Of a stretch of DNA of 64,000 nucleotides, positions 11,214-19,215 are shown one piece after another. How positions within the stretch are numbered: the stretch's first letter is position 1; every line of letters begins with the position of its first letter. The position numbers and the translations under genes were made by a program. Under the pieces are notes generated by a model that saw only the letters and a program-made list of their open reading frames with translations, was not told where the DNA came from and made no database searches. Source of the DNA: Luteibacter yeojuensis (GTDB taxonomy: Bacteria > Pseudomonadota > Gammaproteobacteria > Xanthomonadales > Rhodanobacteraceae). Location: the NCBI RefSeq assembly GCF_011742875.1, contig NZ_JAAQTL010000001.1, positions 2,170,001 to 2,234,000 of the forward strand, read 5' to 3'.

Positions 11214-12584
11214 TTAGTTGACCTTGCGACGCAGATAATTGAGCAAATCGATCCGCGTGATCAGCCCGAGGAATTGCTCCCCGTCGACCACGATCGCGAC
11301 ATGACCCTTTTCGAACACCGGCAACAACGCCTCGATGGGCGAAGTCACCTGGAGCATTTCCGGCGAGGCGATCATGGCGGTGGACACCGGATCGCGGAAC
11401 TTCGCGCTGTCGGCGTGCACATGGAGCAGCACATCGGATTCGTCGAGGATGCCGACGATGCGGTCGCCCTCCATGACCGGCAGCTGCGACACGTCGTACA
11501 GCTTCATGCGGTTGTAGGCGGTGATAAGCATGTCCTGCGGCTTCACCACGACGGTATCGCGCTGGGCGTACGGGCGCAGGATGAGATCGCGCAGGTCGCC
11601 GAAGGTCTCACGCTCCAGGAAGCCGTTATCGAGCATCCAGTAATCGTTGTACATCTTCGACAGGTATTTGTTGCCCGTATCGCAGACCAGGGTCACCACA
11701 CGCTTGGGCGTGGTCTGTTCGCGGCAGTATTTCAGCGCAGCGGAAAGCAGCGTACCCGTGGATGAACCGCCCAGCACGCCCTCCTTCGCCAGGAGCTCAC
11801 GCGCGGCGAGGAAGCTTTCCTTGTCGCTGATGGCGTAGGCCTTCTTCACCATCGAAAAATCGCTGATCGAAGGGAGGAAGTCCTCGCCGATGCCTTCCAC
11901 CATCCAGCTGCCTGACTTCTCCGACAGCGTGCCCTCGTTGATGTACTGCGCGAGGATGGAGCCCACCGGGTCGGCAAGGACGATTTCGGTATGGGGCGAG
12001 TGCTCGCGAAGGTAGGCGGTGAGGCCGCTCATCGTCCCGGACGAGCCGCAGCCGACGACGATGGCGTCGACCTTGCCGTCCAGCTGTTCGAGGATCTCGG
12101 GCCCGGTGGTTTGCACATGGGCAAGCGGGTTGTCCGGGTTGCCGAACTGGTTGATGAAGTACGCCCCGGGCGTTTCCCGGGCGATGCGCTCGGCCATGTC
12201 CTGGTAGTACTCGGGGTGCCCCTTGGCGACGTCCGAGCGGGTGAGCACGACTTCGGCGCCCATGGCCTTCAGGTTGAAGATTTTCTCGCGGCTCATCTTG
12301 TCGGGCACGACCAGGACCAGCCGGTAGCCCTTTTGCTGCGCGACCAGGGCAAGCCCCAGGCCGGTATTGCCGGCGGTGCCCTCCACCAGCGTGTCGCCTG
12401 GCTTGATCTTTCCGGCGCGCTCGGCGCCCTCGATCATCGAACGGCCGATGCGATCCTTCACCGAGCCGCCCGGATTGGCGCTTTCCAGCTTCAGGAACAG
12501 TTCGCAACAGCCCGCATCCAGGTGCTGGGCGCGCACCATCGGGGTACGGCCGATCAGTTCGAGGATGCTGTCGTGAACACTCAT
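11214..12584 (-). CDS. cbs: cystathionine beta-synthase with C-terminal CBS pair
   Basis: This PLP enzyme condenses serine and homocysteine to cystathionine; related bacterial proteins may act on O-acetylserine. The 456-residue protein has a fold type II catalytic domain in residues 1-330. The PLP lysine is in NPGGSVKDRIG near residue 43, followed by the EGTAGNTG loop and the GCGSSGTMSGL phosphate-binding loop. Two CBS domains follow from about residue 335 and resemble the regulatory module of eukaryotic CBS. It lies directly upstream of glmS. The start ATG follows a GGAG-like site, and the 200 bp in front contain a hairpin. Confidence 0.9.
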   Translation of the reverse strand: MSVHDSILELIGRTPMVRAQHLDAGCCELFLKLESANPGGSVKDRIGRSMIEGAERAGKIKPGDTLVEGTAGNTGLGLALVAQQKGYRLVLVVPDKMSREKIFNLKAMGAEVVLTRSDVAKGHPEYYQDMAERIARETPGAYFINQFGNPDNPLAHVQTTGPEILEQLDGKVDAIVVGCGSSGTMSGLTAYLREHSPHTEIVLADPVGSILAQYINEGTLSEKSGSWMVEGIGEDFLPSISDFSMVKKAYAISDKESFLAARELLAKEGVLGGSSTGTLLSAALKYCREQTTPKRVVTLVCDTGNKYLSKMYNDYWMLDNGFLERETFGDLRDLILRPYAQRDTVVVKPQDMLITAYNRMKLYDVSQLPVMEGDRIVGILDESDVLLHVHADSAKFRDPVSTAMIASPEMLQVTSPIEALLPVFEKGHVAIVVDGEQFLGLITRIDLLNYLRRKVN

Positions 12585-12734
12585 TGGAACTCCATGGTGG
12601 GTCGGCGCGGCCCCGTCGGCGCGCCCGTTGGGAGCACATGATAAAGGGTGCGGTACTGAACCGATGCCCGGCTTCTCGGCCGAGCCAAAACGGTGTATGG
12701 ACCGTGCGCGGGGCGTTTCGGTTCCGGAAACGAG

Positions 12735-12758
12735 AACGGGCGCCTCGCGGCGCCCGTT
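12735..12758 (-). terminator. GC-rich hairpin between the DUF465 gene and cbs
   Basis: A perfect 10-bp stem (AACGGGCGCC paired with GGCGCCCGTT) closes a four-base loop. It sits 26 bp past the stop of the minus-strand DUF465 gene and is followed on that strand by a short T-containing tract rather than a good T run. It is most likely a terminator or a transcript-end stabiliser. Confidence 0.45.
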
Positions 12759-12783
12759 TCCGTAGGATCGGCCCGTTGGGGCG

Positions 12784-13011
12784 TCAGTGTCGCGACTGTT
12801 GCCAACGGTCCCACATTCGCTGGAGCTGTACCTTGGCCTGCAGCTTTTCCCGCTTCATCTTGCTCAAGGCCTCGTCGCCAAGCGCCAGACATCCGCGGCC
12901 GGCGTCTTCGAGCTTGGAATCGAGTTCCTTGTGGCGGAAATAGAGACGGCGAGTCTCGGCATCGGCGTGGATGAACTGCTCGACGTCGTCGTGCTGCTGG
13001 TTTTCGAACAT
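12784..13011 (-). CDS. YdcH/DUF465 family small protein
   Basis: The 75-residue protein is short, charged and probably helical, with the family pattern of an N-terminal DDVEQFIHADAETRRLYFRH block and a C-terminal KMKREKLQAKVQLQRMW helix. YdcH-like proteins are of unknown function and form a helical hairpin. The start was set at the ATG preceded by GAGGAGA six bases upstream; the frame is open for 42 more codons, but these look non-coding. It lies alone on the minus strand between cbs and a repeat element. Confidence 0.8.
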   Translation of the reverse strand: MFENQQHDDVEQFIHADAETRRLYFRHKELDSKLEDAGRGCLALGDEALSKMKREKLQAKVQLQRMWDRWQQSRH

Positions 13012-13287
13012 ATCGATCTCCTCGCGGTGGGATCGGTCTGCGGTGCGGACCGGTCGTGAGGGGAGCCATGCGGGCACCATCCGCGCATCGGCGGAAAGGG
13101 GACTGGCGATGCTATGTGCCTGGGTGAACGTACGCATGCTCCGGCAGGACCGCCACGTGTTTTTTCCGTGACGGGAGGTCGAAGCTACTCCCCTCTCGGG
13201 GGGGCCGCAAGAGCGATACTTCTCAAAAAATGCTAAAAAATAGTTGCGTGGGCAACGGCTTACGCAGCAGCTGCCGAGCTATGAACT

Positions 13288-13370
13288 GTAGGAGCCGCTA
13301 TAGCGGCGAGAAGCCCACGAAGCGAGGAAGCGGCGAGGCGAGTTCCCCTCGCCGCTATAGCGGCTCCTAC
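13288..13370. repeat. 83-bp inverted repeat (REPIN-like), copy A
   Basis: Two copies of the palindrome GCCGCTATAGCGGC lie in inverted orientation at the ends, flanked by GTAGGA and TCCTAC. The outer arms are 23 bp and perfectly complementary except for base changes near the centre. It lies past the stop of the minus-strand coiled-coil gene, in its 3' untranslated region. The inner sequence carries the GAAGCCCACGAAGCG motif on the left side. Confidence 0.95.
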
Positions 13371-13381
13371 AAAGGCGGGCT

Positions 13382-14044
13382 TCAGTGCCCGTTCTTCTTC
13401 GTCTTCTTCGGAGCCGGCGTGGCCGGCGTCGAGGCGGGGGCGCCGCCGTCCGAGGAGTTCATATCGCGCAGGGCGCGGGCGGCAGCCTCGGCCAGGGCGG
13501 CCTGCTTCTTGGCGGCGTTGGCCACGCGGGCCTGGGCGGCCGCGACCTGCCGGGCCTTCTCGCCCTCGGCCTTGGCCTGCTCCAGGGCCTGGGAATATTC
13601 CACGCCCTGCTGCTGCAGGCGCGCCGCCTCTTCCTGGATCATCTGGTTCTGCATGCGCTGCTGCTCGAGCTGGCGCCGGGCCATCTCGGCGTCGAGGCGG
13701 CTGGCCTCCAGCAGGATGGCGTCGTGCTCGCGATCCAGTTGCGCGCTCTTCGCCTGGGCGTCCTGGTACTGGGCCATGGCCTTGGCGATGTCCACCCGGC
13801 GTTCGGCGATGTACAGGTAGTGGCCATGCTCCTTGTCCTTGGGCTTGAACTGCGCCATCTGGCCGATCGCCTCGCGGGCACGGGCTTGTTCGGCCTGGGC
13901 ATAGCCACCCAGGGCCGGATCGGAGGAAAGCTGATCCAGGCTGGATGTCAGGCGGCGCACATCGAGGTCCTCGGTGGCGGCGACGGCCGTACCCGCGGAA
14001 ACGGCAAGAACGAGGGCCGAGAGAAGGATGGTGGAGCGCTTCAT
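13382..14044 (-). CDS. secreted coiled-coil protein, DUF4398-like
   Basis: The 220-residue protein has a signal peptide (MKRSTILLSALVLAVSAGTAVA, cleavage after about residue 22). A long heptad-rich helical region follows at residues 90-190, rich in Gln, Glu and Ala, and then a Pro/Lys tail ending KKTKKNGH. This pattern resembles the N-terminal half of DUF4398/OmpA-type envelope proteins but lacks an OmpA peptidoglycan domain. The start ATG overlaps the TGA of the upstream lipoprotein gene (TGATG), so the two are translated together. The function is unknown. Confidence 0.75.
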   Translation of the reverse strand: MKRSTILLSALVLAVSAGTAVAATEDLDVRRLTSSLDQLSSDPALGGYAQAEQARAREAIGQMAQFKPKDKEHGHYLYIAERRVDIAKAMAQYQDAQAKSAQLDREHDAILLEASRLDAEMARRQLEQQRMQNQMIQEEAARLQQQGVEYSQALEQAKAEGEKARQVAAAQARVANAAKKQAALAEAAARALRDMNSSDGGAPASTPATPAPKKTKKNGH

Positions 14045-14568
14045 CACTGGCCTCCCTGGTCGTTCAGCGGCTGGGTTTCGCCACCGGCGGGCGGAGGCGT
14101 GTTGTCGATGGGTTCCGGCAGGACCGTCTCGGATTCCTGCACGTTGTTCGGAATCGGCACGGTGTCGTTCGCGTGGTTATCGATCATCTCCACGCGCATG
14201 CTGGCGTTTTCCTTGCTCTTGGCCGCGTTTTGCGCACGGACCGCGCCCAGGCGCGCCTTGGCGCGGGCCAGCTCGCTGTCCGCGCGGGATTCGTCGGCGA
14301 GCAGGGCGGCGTCCTCGTACTTGCGGCTGGCCATGGCGGCCTGGGCCTGGCGGAATTTGCTTTGTGCGTAATCCAGGTCCACCGGCGCATAATCTGCGGC
14401 GCCGGCGTCGCGCGCGGCCTGGAGTTGCGCGAGCGCCTGGTTCATGGCGCCGTCCGGCGGGGGCACGCTGGCGCAGCCAGCGAGGGTGGCGATAGCCAGG
14501 GCCAGGGAGGCCAGGCCGATGAGCCGGCGGCCCCTCGAAAGGGCGTTCGACGGCAAGATGTGCACCAT
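14044..14568 (-). CDS. DUF4398 lipoprotein
   Basis: The 174-residue protein has a lipobox, IATLAGCASV, with the modified Cys near residue 32. A DUF4398-type helical region follows (MNQALAQLQAARDAGA, then DYAQSKFRQAQAAMASRKYEDAALLADES). This segment is commonly found in outer-membrane lipoproteins paired with OmpA-like proteins. It ends in a Pro-rich tail. The chosen ATG has GAGGAA upstream; a GTG one codon earlier is possible. It is the first gene of a two-gene operon with the coiled-coil protein and diverges from pilU. Confidence 0.8.
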   Translation of the reverse strand: MVHILPSNALSRGRRLIGLASLALAIATLAGCASVPPPDGAMNQALAQLQAARDAGAADYAPVDLDYAQSKFRQAQAAMASRKYEDAALLADESRADSELARAKARLGAVRAQNAAKSKENASMRVEMIDNHANDTVPIPNNVQESETVLPEPIDNTPPPAGGETQPLNDQGGQ

Positions 14569-14661
14569 CACTCGTTCCTCGTACAGATTTGCGAGATATT
14601 GTCGATATACAGGTCAGTGAGACCGTCTTCTCGATTGTAATGCGAACGCCCGGGGGTTTAG

Positions 14662-15771
14662 GTGGATATTGGTTATTTCCTGAAGCTGATGGTGGACAAG
14701 GGCGCGTCGGACATGTTCCTGACGACCGGTGCCCCTGTGAACATCAAGGTGGAGGGCAAGCTTTACCCGCTCGGTAACACCGGCCTGCCCAGCGGCATGG
14801 TCAAGAAAATCGCCTATTCCCTGATGGACGAGGGGCAGGTCCCCCAGTTCGAGCGCGATCTCGAGCTCAACATGGCCCTGGCCGTGAAGGAAGCCGGACG
14901 GTTCCGCATCAACGTGTTCAAGCAGCGCGGCGAGATCGGCATGGTCATCCGTGCCATCAAGAGCGAGATCCCCTCCCTCGAGGAACTCCGCCTGCCCGCG
15001 ATCTTCCGCGACCTGATCATGGAGCCGCGCGGCCTGATCCTCGTCGTGGGCGCCACCGGCTCGGGCAAGTCCACCACCCTGGCGGCCATGCTCGACCACC
15101 GCAACAGCAACAGTTCCGGGCACATCCTCACCATCGAGGACCCGATCGAGTACCTGCACCGGCACAAGCGGTCCATCGTGAACCAGCGCGAGGTGGGCCT
15201 CGACACCCACAGCTACCACGAGGCGCTGAAGAACGCGATGCGCGAGGCGCCGGACGTCATCATGATCGGCGAGATCCGCGACACCGACACGATGGAGGCC
15301 GCCATCTCGTTCTCGGAGACGGGCCACCTCTGCCTCGCGACGCTGCATTCGAACAACGCCGACCAGACGCTGGAGCGCATCCTCAACTTCTTCCCGGAAT
15401 CGGCACACAAGAACGTGCTGATGAACCTCGCCCTGAACCTGCGCGCGGTGATCAGCCAGCGCCTGGTCATCGGCAAGGACGGCCGCCGCATGCCGGCCAC
15501 CGAGGTCCTGCTCAACACCCCGCTGATCCGCGACATGATCCGCCGCGGCCAGATCCACGAGGTGAAGGACGCCATGGACCGCAGCCTGCAGGAAGGCATG
15601 CAGACCTTCGACCAGTCCCTGTACCGCCTCTACAAGGAGGGCCTGATCACGCTCGAGGAATGCCTCAACAAGGCCGACTCGCGGGACGGCCTGGCGCTGA
15701 AGATCCGCCTGTCGGAAGGGGCCTCCGGAAACGAGTTCGCCTCGAGCGACCCGTACGGTATCGGGGTCTGA
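14662..15771 (+). CDS. pilU: type IV pilus retraction-accessory ATPase PilU
   Basis: PilU is a PilT-dependent motor ATPase that assists retraction of type IV pili. The 369 residues include the PAS-like N-terminal domain with ASDMFLTTGAP. The Walker A motif GATGSGKST is at residues 130-138, the Asp box is ILTIEDPIEY, Walker B is IMIGEIRD, and the His box is HLCLATLHSNNA. The length and the C-terminal tail (about residues 340-369) fit PilU rather than PilT. The start is a GTG beginning DIGYFLKLM. The partner pilT is not nearby. A repeat element follows the stop by 20 bp. Confidence 0.92.
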   Translation: MDIGYFLKLMVDKGASDMFLTTGAPVNIKVEGKLYPLGNTGLPSGMVKKIAYSLMDEGQVPQFERDLELNMALAVKEAGRFRINVFKQRGEIGMVIRAIKSEIPSLEELRLPAIFRDLIMEPRGLILVVGATGSGKSTTLAAMLDHRNSNSSGHILTIEDPIEYLHRHKRSIVNQREVGLDTHSYHEALKNAMREAPDVIMIGEIRDTDTMEAAISFSETGHLCLATLHSNNADQTLERILNFFPESAHKNVLMNLALNLRAVISQRLVIGKDGRRMPATEVLLNTPLIRDMIRRGQIHEVKDAMDRSLQEGMQTFDQSLYRLYKEGLITLEECLNKADSRDGLALKIRLSEGASGNEFASSDPYGIGV

Positions 15772-15791
15772 CCTTCCGCCGACATCTACCT

Positions 15792-15874
15792 GTAGGAGCC
15801 GCTACAGCGGCGAGGGAAACGTGCCTCGCCGCTTCATCGCCTCGTTGGCTTCTCGCCGCTATAGCGGCTCCTAC
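15792..15874. repeat. 83-bp inverted repeat (REPIN-like), copy B
   Basis: This copy has the same outer arms as copy A, but its centre is in the opposite orientation (CTTCATCGCCTCGTTGGCTTCTCGCC on the right side, given here as a region at 15832-15857). It sits between the convergent pilU and maiA genes. Its right end, CTCCTACAGG read on the other strand, provides the TAG stop codon of maiA, so the gene and the repeat overlap by 4 bp. Confidence 0.95.
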
Positions 15875-16527
15875 AGGGGATTCGGAGCGTCTGGCTGGGC
15901 CTCGGGCGCGGCCCTGCGGAAGGCATCCAGCGCCTGGCAAGCCTCGACCACCCGCCGGATCGTCGGATACGGCGCGAGGTCCACACCCCAGCGCACGGCG
16001 TTGTAGTACTGCGGCACGAGGCAGGCGTCGGCCAGGCTCGGCGTGTCCCCATAGCTGAACCGGCCAGCCGTGCCGTCGGCCAGCAGCTTTTCCAGGCCGT
16101 CGAAGCCGAGCGCGATCCAGCGCCTCGACCAGGCTTCCTTCACGGCCTGGTCGGCGCCGAAGTCGGCCTCGATCGCCTTCAGCACCCGCAGGTTGCCTAC
16201 CGGATGGATATCGGTGGCGACCGCCTGCATGAGTTCGCGCACCTTCGCCCTGCCTGCGGGGTCGGCCGGCATCAGCGCCGGCTCGGGACGGGTCTCCTCG
16301 AGGTACTCCATGATCGCCATCGACTGGCGCACGATGCGCCCGTCGTCGACGAGCGTGGGCAACTGTGCCTGCGGTGACAGCGCGCGGTAATCGGCCTTCA
16401 GGTGCTGTCCGCCCTCGTTCACGAGGTGTACCAGGCGGGCCTCGTAGACCAGCCCCTTGAGGTTGAGCACGATGCGCACGCGGTAGGCAGCGCTGGAGCG
16501 CCAGTAGGTGTAAAGGACGAGGGACAT
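15871..16527 (-). CDS. maiA: maleylacetoacetate isomerase (zeta-class GST)
   Basis: MaiA isomerises maleylacetoacetate to fumarylacetoacetate in tyrosine breakdown, using glutathione. The 218-residue protein has the zeta-class signature SSAAYRVRIVL near residue 11. A glutathione-binding NEGGQHLKADYRALSPQAQLPTL region and the QSMAIMEYLEET segment follow. The rest of the tyrosine pathway (hppD, hmgA, FAH hydrolase) lies 17 kb away. The stop codon is the TAG of the adjacent repeat, so the last few codons may have changed when the repeat inserted. Confidence 0.93.
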   Translation of the reverse strand: MSLVLYTYWRSSAAYRVRIVLNLKGLVYEARLVHLVNEGGQHLKADYRALSPQAQLPTLVDDGRIVRQSMAIMEYLEETRPEPALMPADPAGRAKVRELMQAVATDIHPVGNLRVLKAIEADFGADQAVKEAWSRRWIALGFDGLEKLLADGTAGRFSYGDTPSLADACLVPQYYNAVRWGVDLAPYPTIRRVVEACQALDAFRRAAPEAQPDAPNPL

Positions 16528-16645
16528 GTCGGGCCTTCCTTCGGAGTCGCAGGCATTCTAGCGGCACCGGTGCCGCCCCGATTTGCGCCGGTCCGTCCCC
16601 GCCAAGGACAATAGCGGTCTTCCGTCCCGAAAGCTGGAGCCCAAC

Positions 16646-17827
16646 GTGTCCGTCATCCGCATGCAAGACCTCGACCTGCGCGGCAAACGCGTGCTGATCC
16701 GCGAGGACCTGAACGTTCCGGTGGAGAACGGGAAGATCACCTCCACCCAGCGCCTCGACGCCTCGCTGCCGACCATCGTCGCCGCCCGCGACGCCGGCGC
16801 GAAGGTCATGGTCATCTCGCACCTGGGCCGGCCGAAGGAGGGCGAGTTCGACGAGGCCTCTTCGCTGAAGCCCGTCGCCGACTGGCTCGGCGGGAAACTC
16901 GGCAAGGACGTGCGCCTGGTGCGCGACTACCTCGACGGCGTGGATGTCGCCGACGGCGAAGTCGTGGTGCTGGAGAATTGCCGCATGAACGTCGGCGAGG
17001 GCAAGGACGACGAAGGACTGTCGAAGAAGTACGCCGCGCTCTGCGATGTCTTCGTCATGGACGCTTTCGGCACGGCCCATCGTGCCCAGGCATCGACCCA
17101 CGGGGTCATCCGCTTCGCGCCCGTGGCCGCCGCAGGCCCCCTGCTGGCGAAGGAGCTGGATGCGCTGGGCAAGGCGCTGGAGAACCCGAGCCACCCGCTG
17201 CTGGCCATCGTCGCCGGCTCCAAGGTGTCCACTAAGCTCGAACTGCTGCAAAACCTCGTCGACCGCGTCGACCAGCTGATCGTGGGCGGCGGCATCGCCA
17301 ACACGTTCATCCTCGCCGCCGGCCACAAGGTGGGCAAGTCGCTGGTCGAAGCCGACCTGCTCGATACCGCGAAGAAGATCATGGCCGATGCGAAGGCGCG
17401 CGGCGCCGACGTGCCGGTGCCGACCGACGTCGTGGTCGCCACGGAATTCTCGGCCAGTGCCAAGGCCACGGTGAAGGCCGTCGGCGAAGTGGCCGACAAC
17501 GAGATGATCCTCGACATCGGACCCGAGACGGCGAAACGCTACGCCGAACTGATCGCCAAGGCGGGCACGGTGGTCTGGAACGGCCCGGTGGGCGTCTTCG
17601 AATTCGACGCCTTCGGCAAGGGCACGGAAACGCTGGCCCGCGCCATCGCGGCTTCCAAGGCCTTCTCGATCGCCGGGGGCGGCGACACCCTTGCAGCCGT
17701 CGACAAATACGGCATCGAAGATGGCGTGTCGTATATCTCCACCGGCGGCGGAGCCTTCCTGGAATTCCTCGAAGGCAAGGAGCTGCCGGCCGTGGCCGCA
17801 CTCAAGGCCCGGGCGGAAGCGAAGTAA
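16646..17827 (+). CDS. pgk: phosphoglycerate kinase
   Basis: Pgk converts 1,3-bisphosphoglycerate and ADP to 3-phosphoglycerate and ATP. The GTG start gives 393 residues beginning [19 protein letters not shown], which aligns with the E. coli start MSVIKMTDLDL; a GGAG site lies 6 bases upstream. Signature segments include [18 protein letters not shown], and the C-terminal nucleotide loop [10 protein letters not shown]. The HAD phosphatase gene starts at the last base of its stop codon (TAATG). The neighbouring tkt, fba, pyk and gapA genes form a loose central-carbon cluster. Confidence 0.97.
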   Translation: MSVIRMQDLDLRGKRVLIREDLNVPVENGKITSTQRLDASLPTIVAARDAGAKVMVISHLGRPKEGEFDEASSLKPVADWLGGKLGKDVRLVRDYLDGVDVADGEVVVLENCRMNVGEGKDDEGLSKKYAALCDVFVMDAFGTAHRAQASTHGVIRFAPVAAAGPLLAKELDALGKALENPSHPLLAIVAGSKVSTKLELLQNLVDRVDQLIVGGGIANTFILAAGHKVGKSLVEADLLDTAKKIMADAKARGADVPVPTDVVVATEFSASAKATVKAVGEVADNEMILDIGPETAKRYAELIAKAGTVVWNGPVGVFEFDAFGKGTETLARAIAASKAFSIAGGGDTLAAVDKYGIEDGVSYISTGGGAFLEFLEGKELPAVAALKARAEAK

Positions 17828-18477
17828 TGCTCGTCCTGTTCGACCTCGACGGCACCCTCATCGATTCGGAACTCGGCATACTCGCCGGCGTTCGCCATTC
17901 GCTGGCGAGCGTGGGCGCGGACGCCCCGGACGACACCGTCCTGCGCTCCTGGATCGGACCGCCGCTCCGGATAAGCTTCGGTGCGGTGCTGGACGGTGAC
18001 AGCGAGCGCGTGGAAGCGGCCGTCGAGGCCTATTCGCAACGCTTCCGCGAGGTCGGCTGGTCCGAGCATACCGTGTACGACGGCGTCGGCGAGATGGTCG
18101 CCGCCCTCGTCGAGGCGGGACATCGCCTCGCGGTGGTGACCAGCAAGACGCGCACGCACGCCGAGCCGATCCTCGCCCACCTGCCCTTCGGCCACCTGTT
18201 CGAGCGCCTCTATGCTCCGCCGCCGGCGACGGCCCACAGCGAAAAGGCGGAAATGATCGCTGCGGCACTCGCCGACTTCGCACAACCCGCCGGCGATACG
18301 ATCATGGTTGGCGATCGCCTCTTCGATATGGAGGGTGCGGTCGCCAACGGCGTGCGCGGCGTCGGCGTGCTCTGGGGCTTCGGCGACCGGGAAGAGCTTG
18401 AGACGGCCGGTGCGTGGAAAGTGGTCGAGACGCCCGCCGAAGTCGTCCTGCTCGCGGGCGAGGTCATCGCGGGCTAG
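17827..18477 (+). CDS. HAD-family phosphatase, phosphoglycolate phosphatase-like
   Basis: The 216-residue protein has HAD motif I FDLDGTLIDSE at residues 5-15, motif II VVTSKTRTHAEP near residue 103, and motif III/IV GDRLFDMEGAVANG near residue 161, with a helical cap between. It resembles Gph and PpaX-type phosphatases; the exact substrate cannot be read from sequence. It is translationally coupled to pgk by a TAATG overlap, which suggests a role in glycolytic side-product removal, though that is an inference. Confidence 0.85.
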   Translation: MLVLFDLDGTLIDSELGILAGVRHSLASVGADAPDDTVLRSWIGPPLRISFGAVLDGDSERVEAAVEAYSQRFREVGWSEHTVYDGVGEMVAALVEAGHRLAVVTSKTRTHAEPILAHLPFGHLFERLYAPPPATAHSEKAEMIAAALADFAQPAGDTIMVGDRLFDMEGAVANGVRGVGVLWGFGDREELETAGAWKVVETPAEVVLLAGEVIAG

Positions 18478-18597
18478 GGTGTGTTCGACAAAGGCTTCGG
18501 CGTACGGTGCGCGTTGGTATAAGCCGATGTTCCAGTAAGACAGCGTGTCGTACCGTCATGCGATGTGCGCGATTGCGCTCGATCCGGAAAGACCCGC

Positions 18598-19215
18598 ATG
18601 CGCCTATACCACGTCGTACTCGTTGCCGTCACCAGCTGCGTGTCCTGCACCTGCGCTCACGCCGCTTCCCGCCCGGACTTGACGCGTCTATGGCGAAACG
18701 ACAATCCCGGCCGGCCGCGAACAGACACGGGCCCGTTCGATCCTCAATGCCTGAATGTCATCAACGTCGACAAACCGCCGCGCGACCCATGGCGGAATGG
18801 CGATCCGGCTTTCGTTCCGACAGATCGGCGGGAGCGCTTCGCGAAGAACATCCCGTATTTAGGCCCAGCCTTGCCGGCCACCGCCGCGGTCTGCACATCG
18901 GGCACACTTGCCCCTGTCCAGGCACAATCGTCGTGGATGTCGCCACTCGCCCTCCAGCCCATGGCCGCGTATCGCGCGAACAGTTCGGACCTTCGACCAA
19001 ATGTCGACTTACAAGCGGCAACCAACCGGAAGGCCGGGGCGGGCCCGGCGGCGCAATGGCTCATGAAGGCGGCCTTAGCACTGAGCGCTACGGGAAGAAT
19101 CTCCGGCACCGGGCACGACACGACGGCCGACATCGGAAAGTCTTTACTGGGAGAGCCCACCGGTCTTTTTGCACAGGGCATCCAAGGCGGCGTCCGATGG
19201 CGGATCAATCGGTAA
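18598..19215 (+). CDS. secreted protein of unknown function (205 aa)
   Basis: I do not recognise the family. The 205-residue product starts with a signal peptide (MRLYHVVLVAVTSCVSCTCAHA, cleavage after about residue 22). The mature part is Pro/Arg/Asp-rich with no membrane segment. Its C-terminal third contains LSATGRISGTGHDTTA, which resembles LNPSGRIKIAGDTTA in the small secreted protein at 21486-21863. Codon use and base composition differ from flanking housekeeping genes. Its last 11 bases overlap the end of the convergent acyltransferase gene. The chosen ATG follows a weak GGAAAG site. Confidence 0.6.
   Translation: MRLYHVVLVAVTSCVSCTCAHAASRPDLTRLWRNDNPGRPRTDTGPFDPQCLNVINVDKPPRDPWRNGDPAFVPTDRRERFAKNIPYLGPALPATAAVCTSGTLAPVQAQSSWMSPLALQPMAAYRANSSDLRPNVDLQAATNRKAGAGPAAQWLMKAALALSATGRISGTGHDTTADIGKSLLGEPTGLFAQGIQGGVRWRINR

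Noticed and set aside
9436..11217. Long open frame of 593 codons on the plus strand
   Set aside because: It is antisense to glmS over its whole length, its product is rich in His, Arg and Gly as expected from reversed high-GC codons, and it has no family motif.
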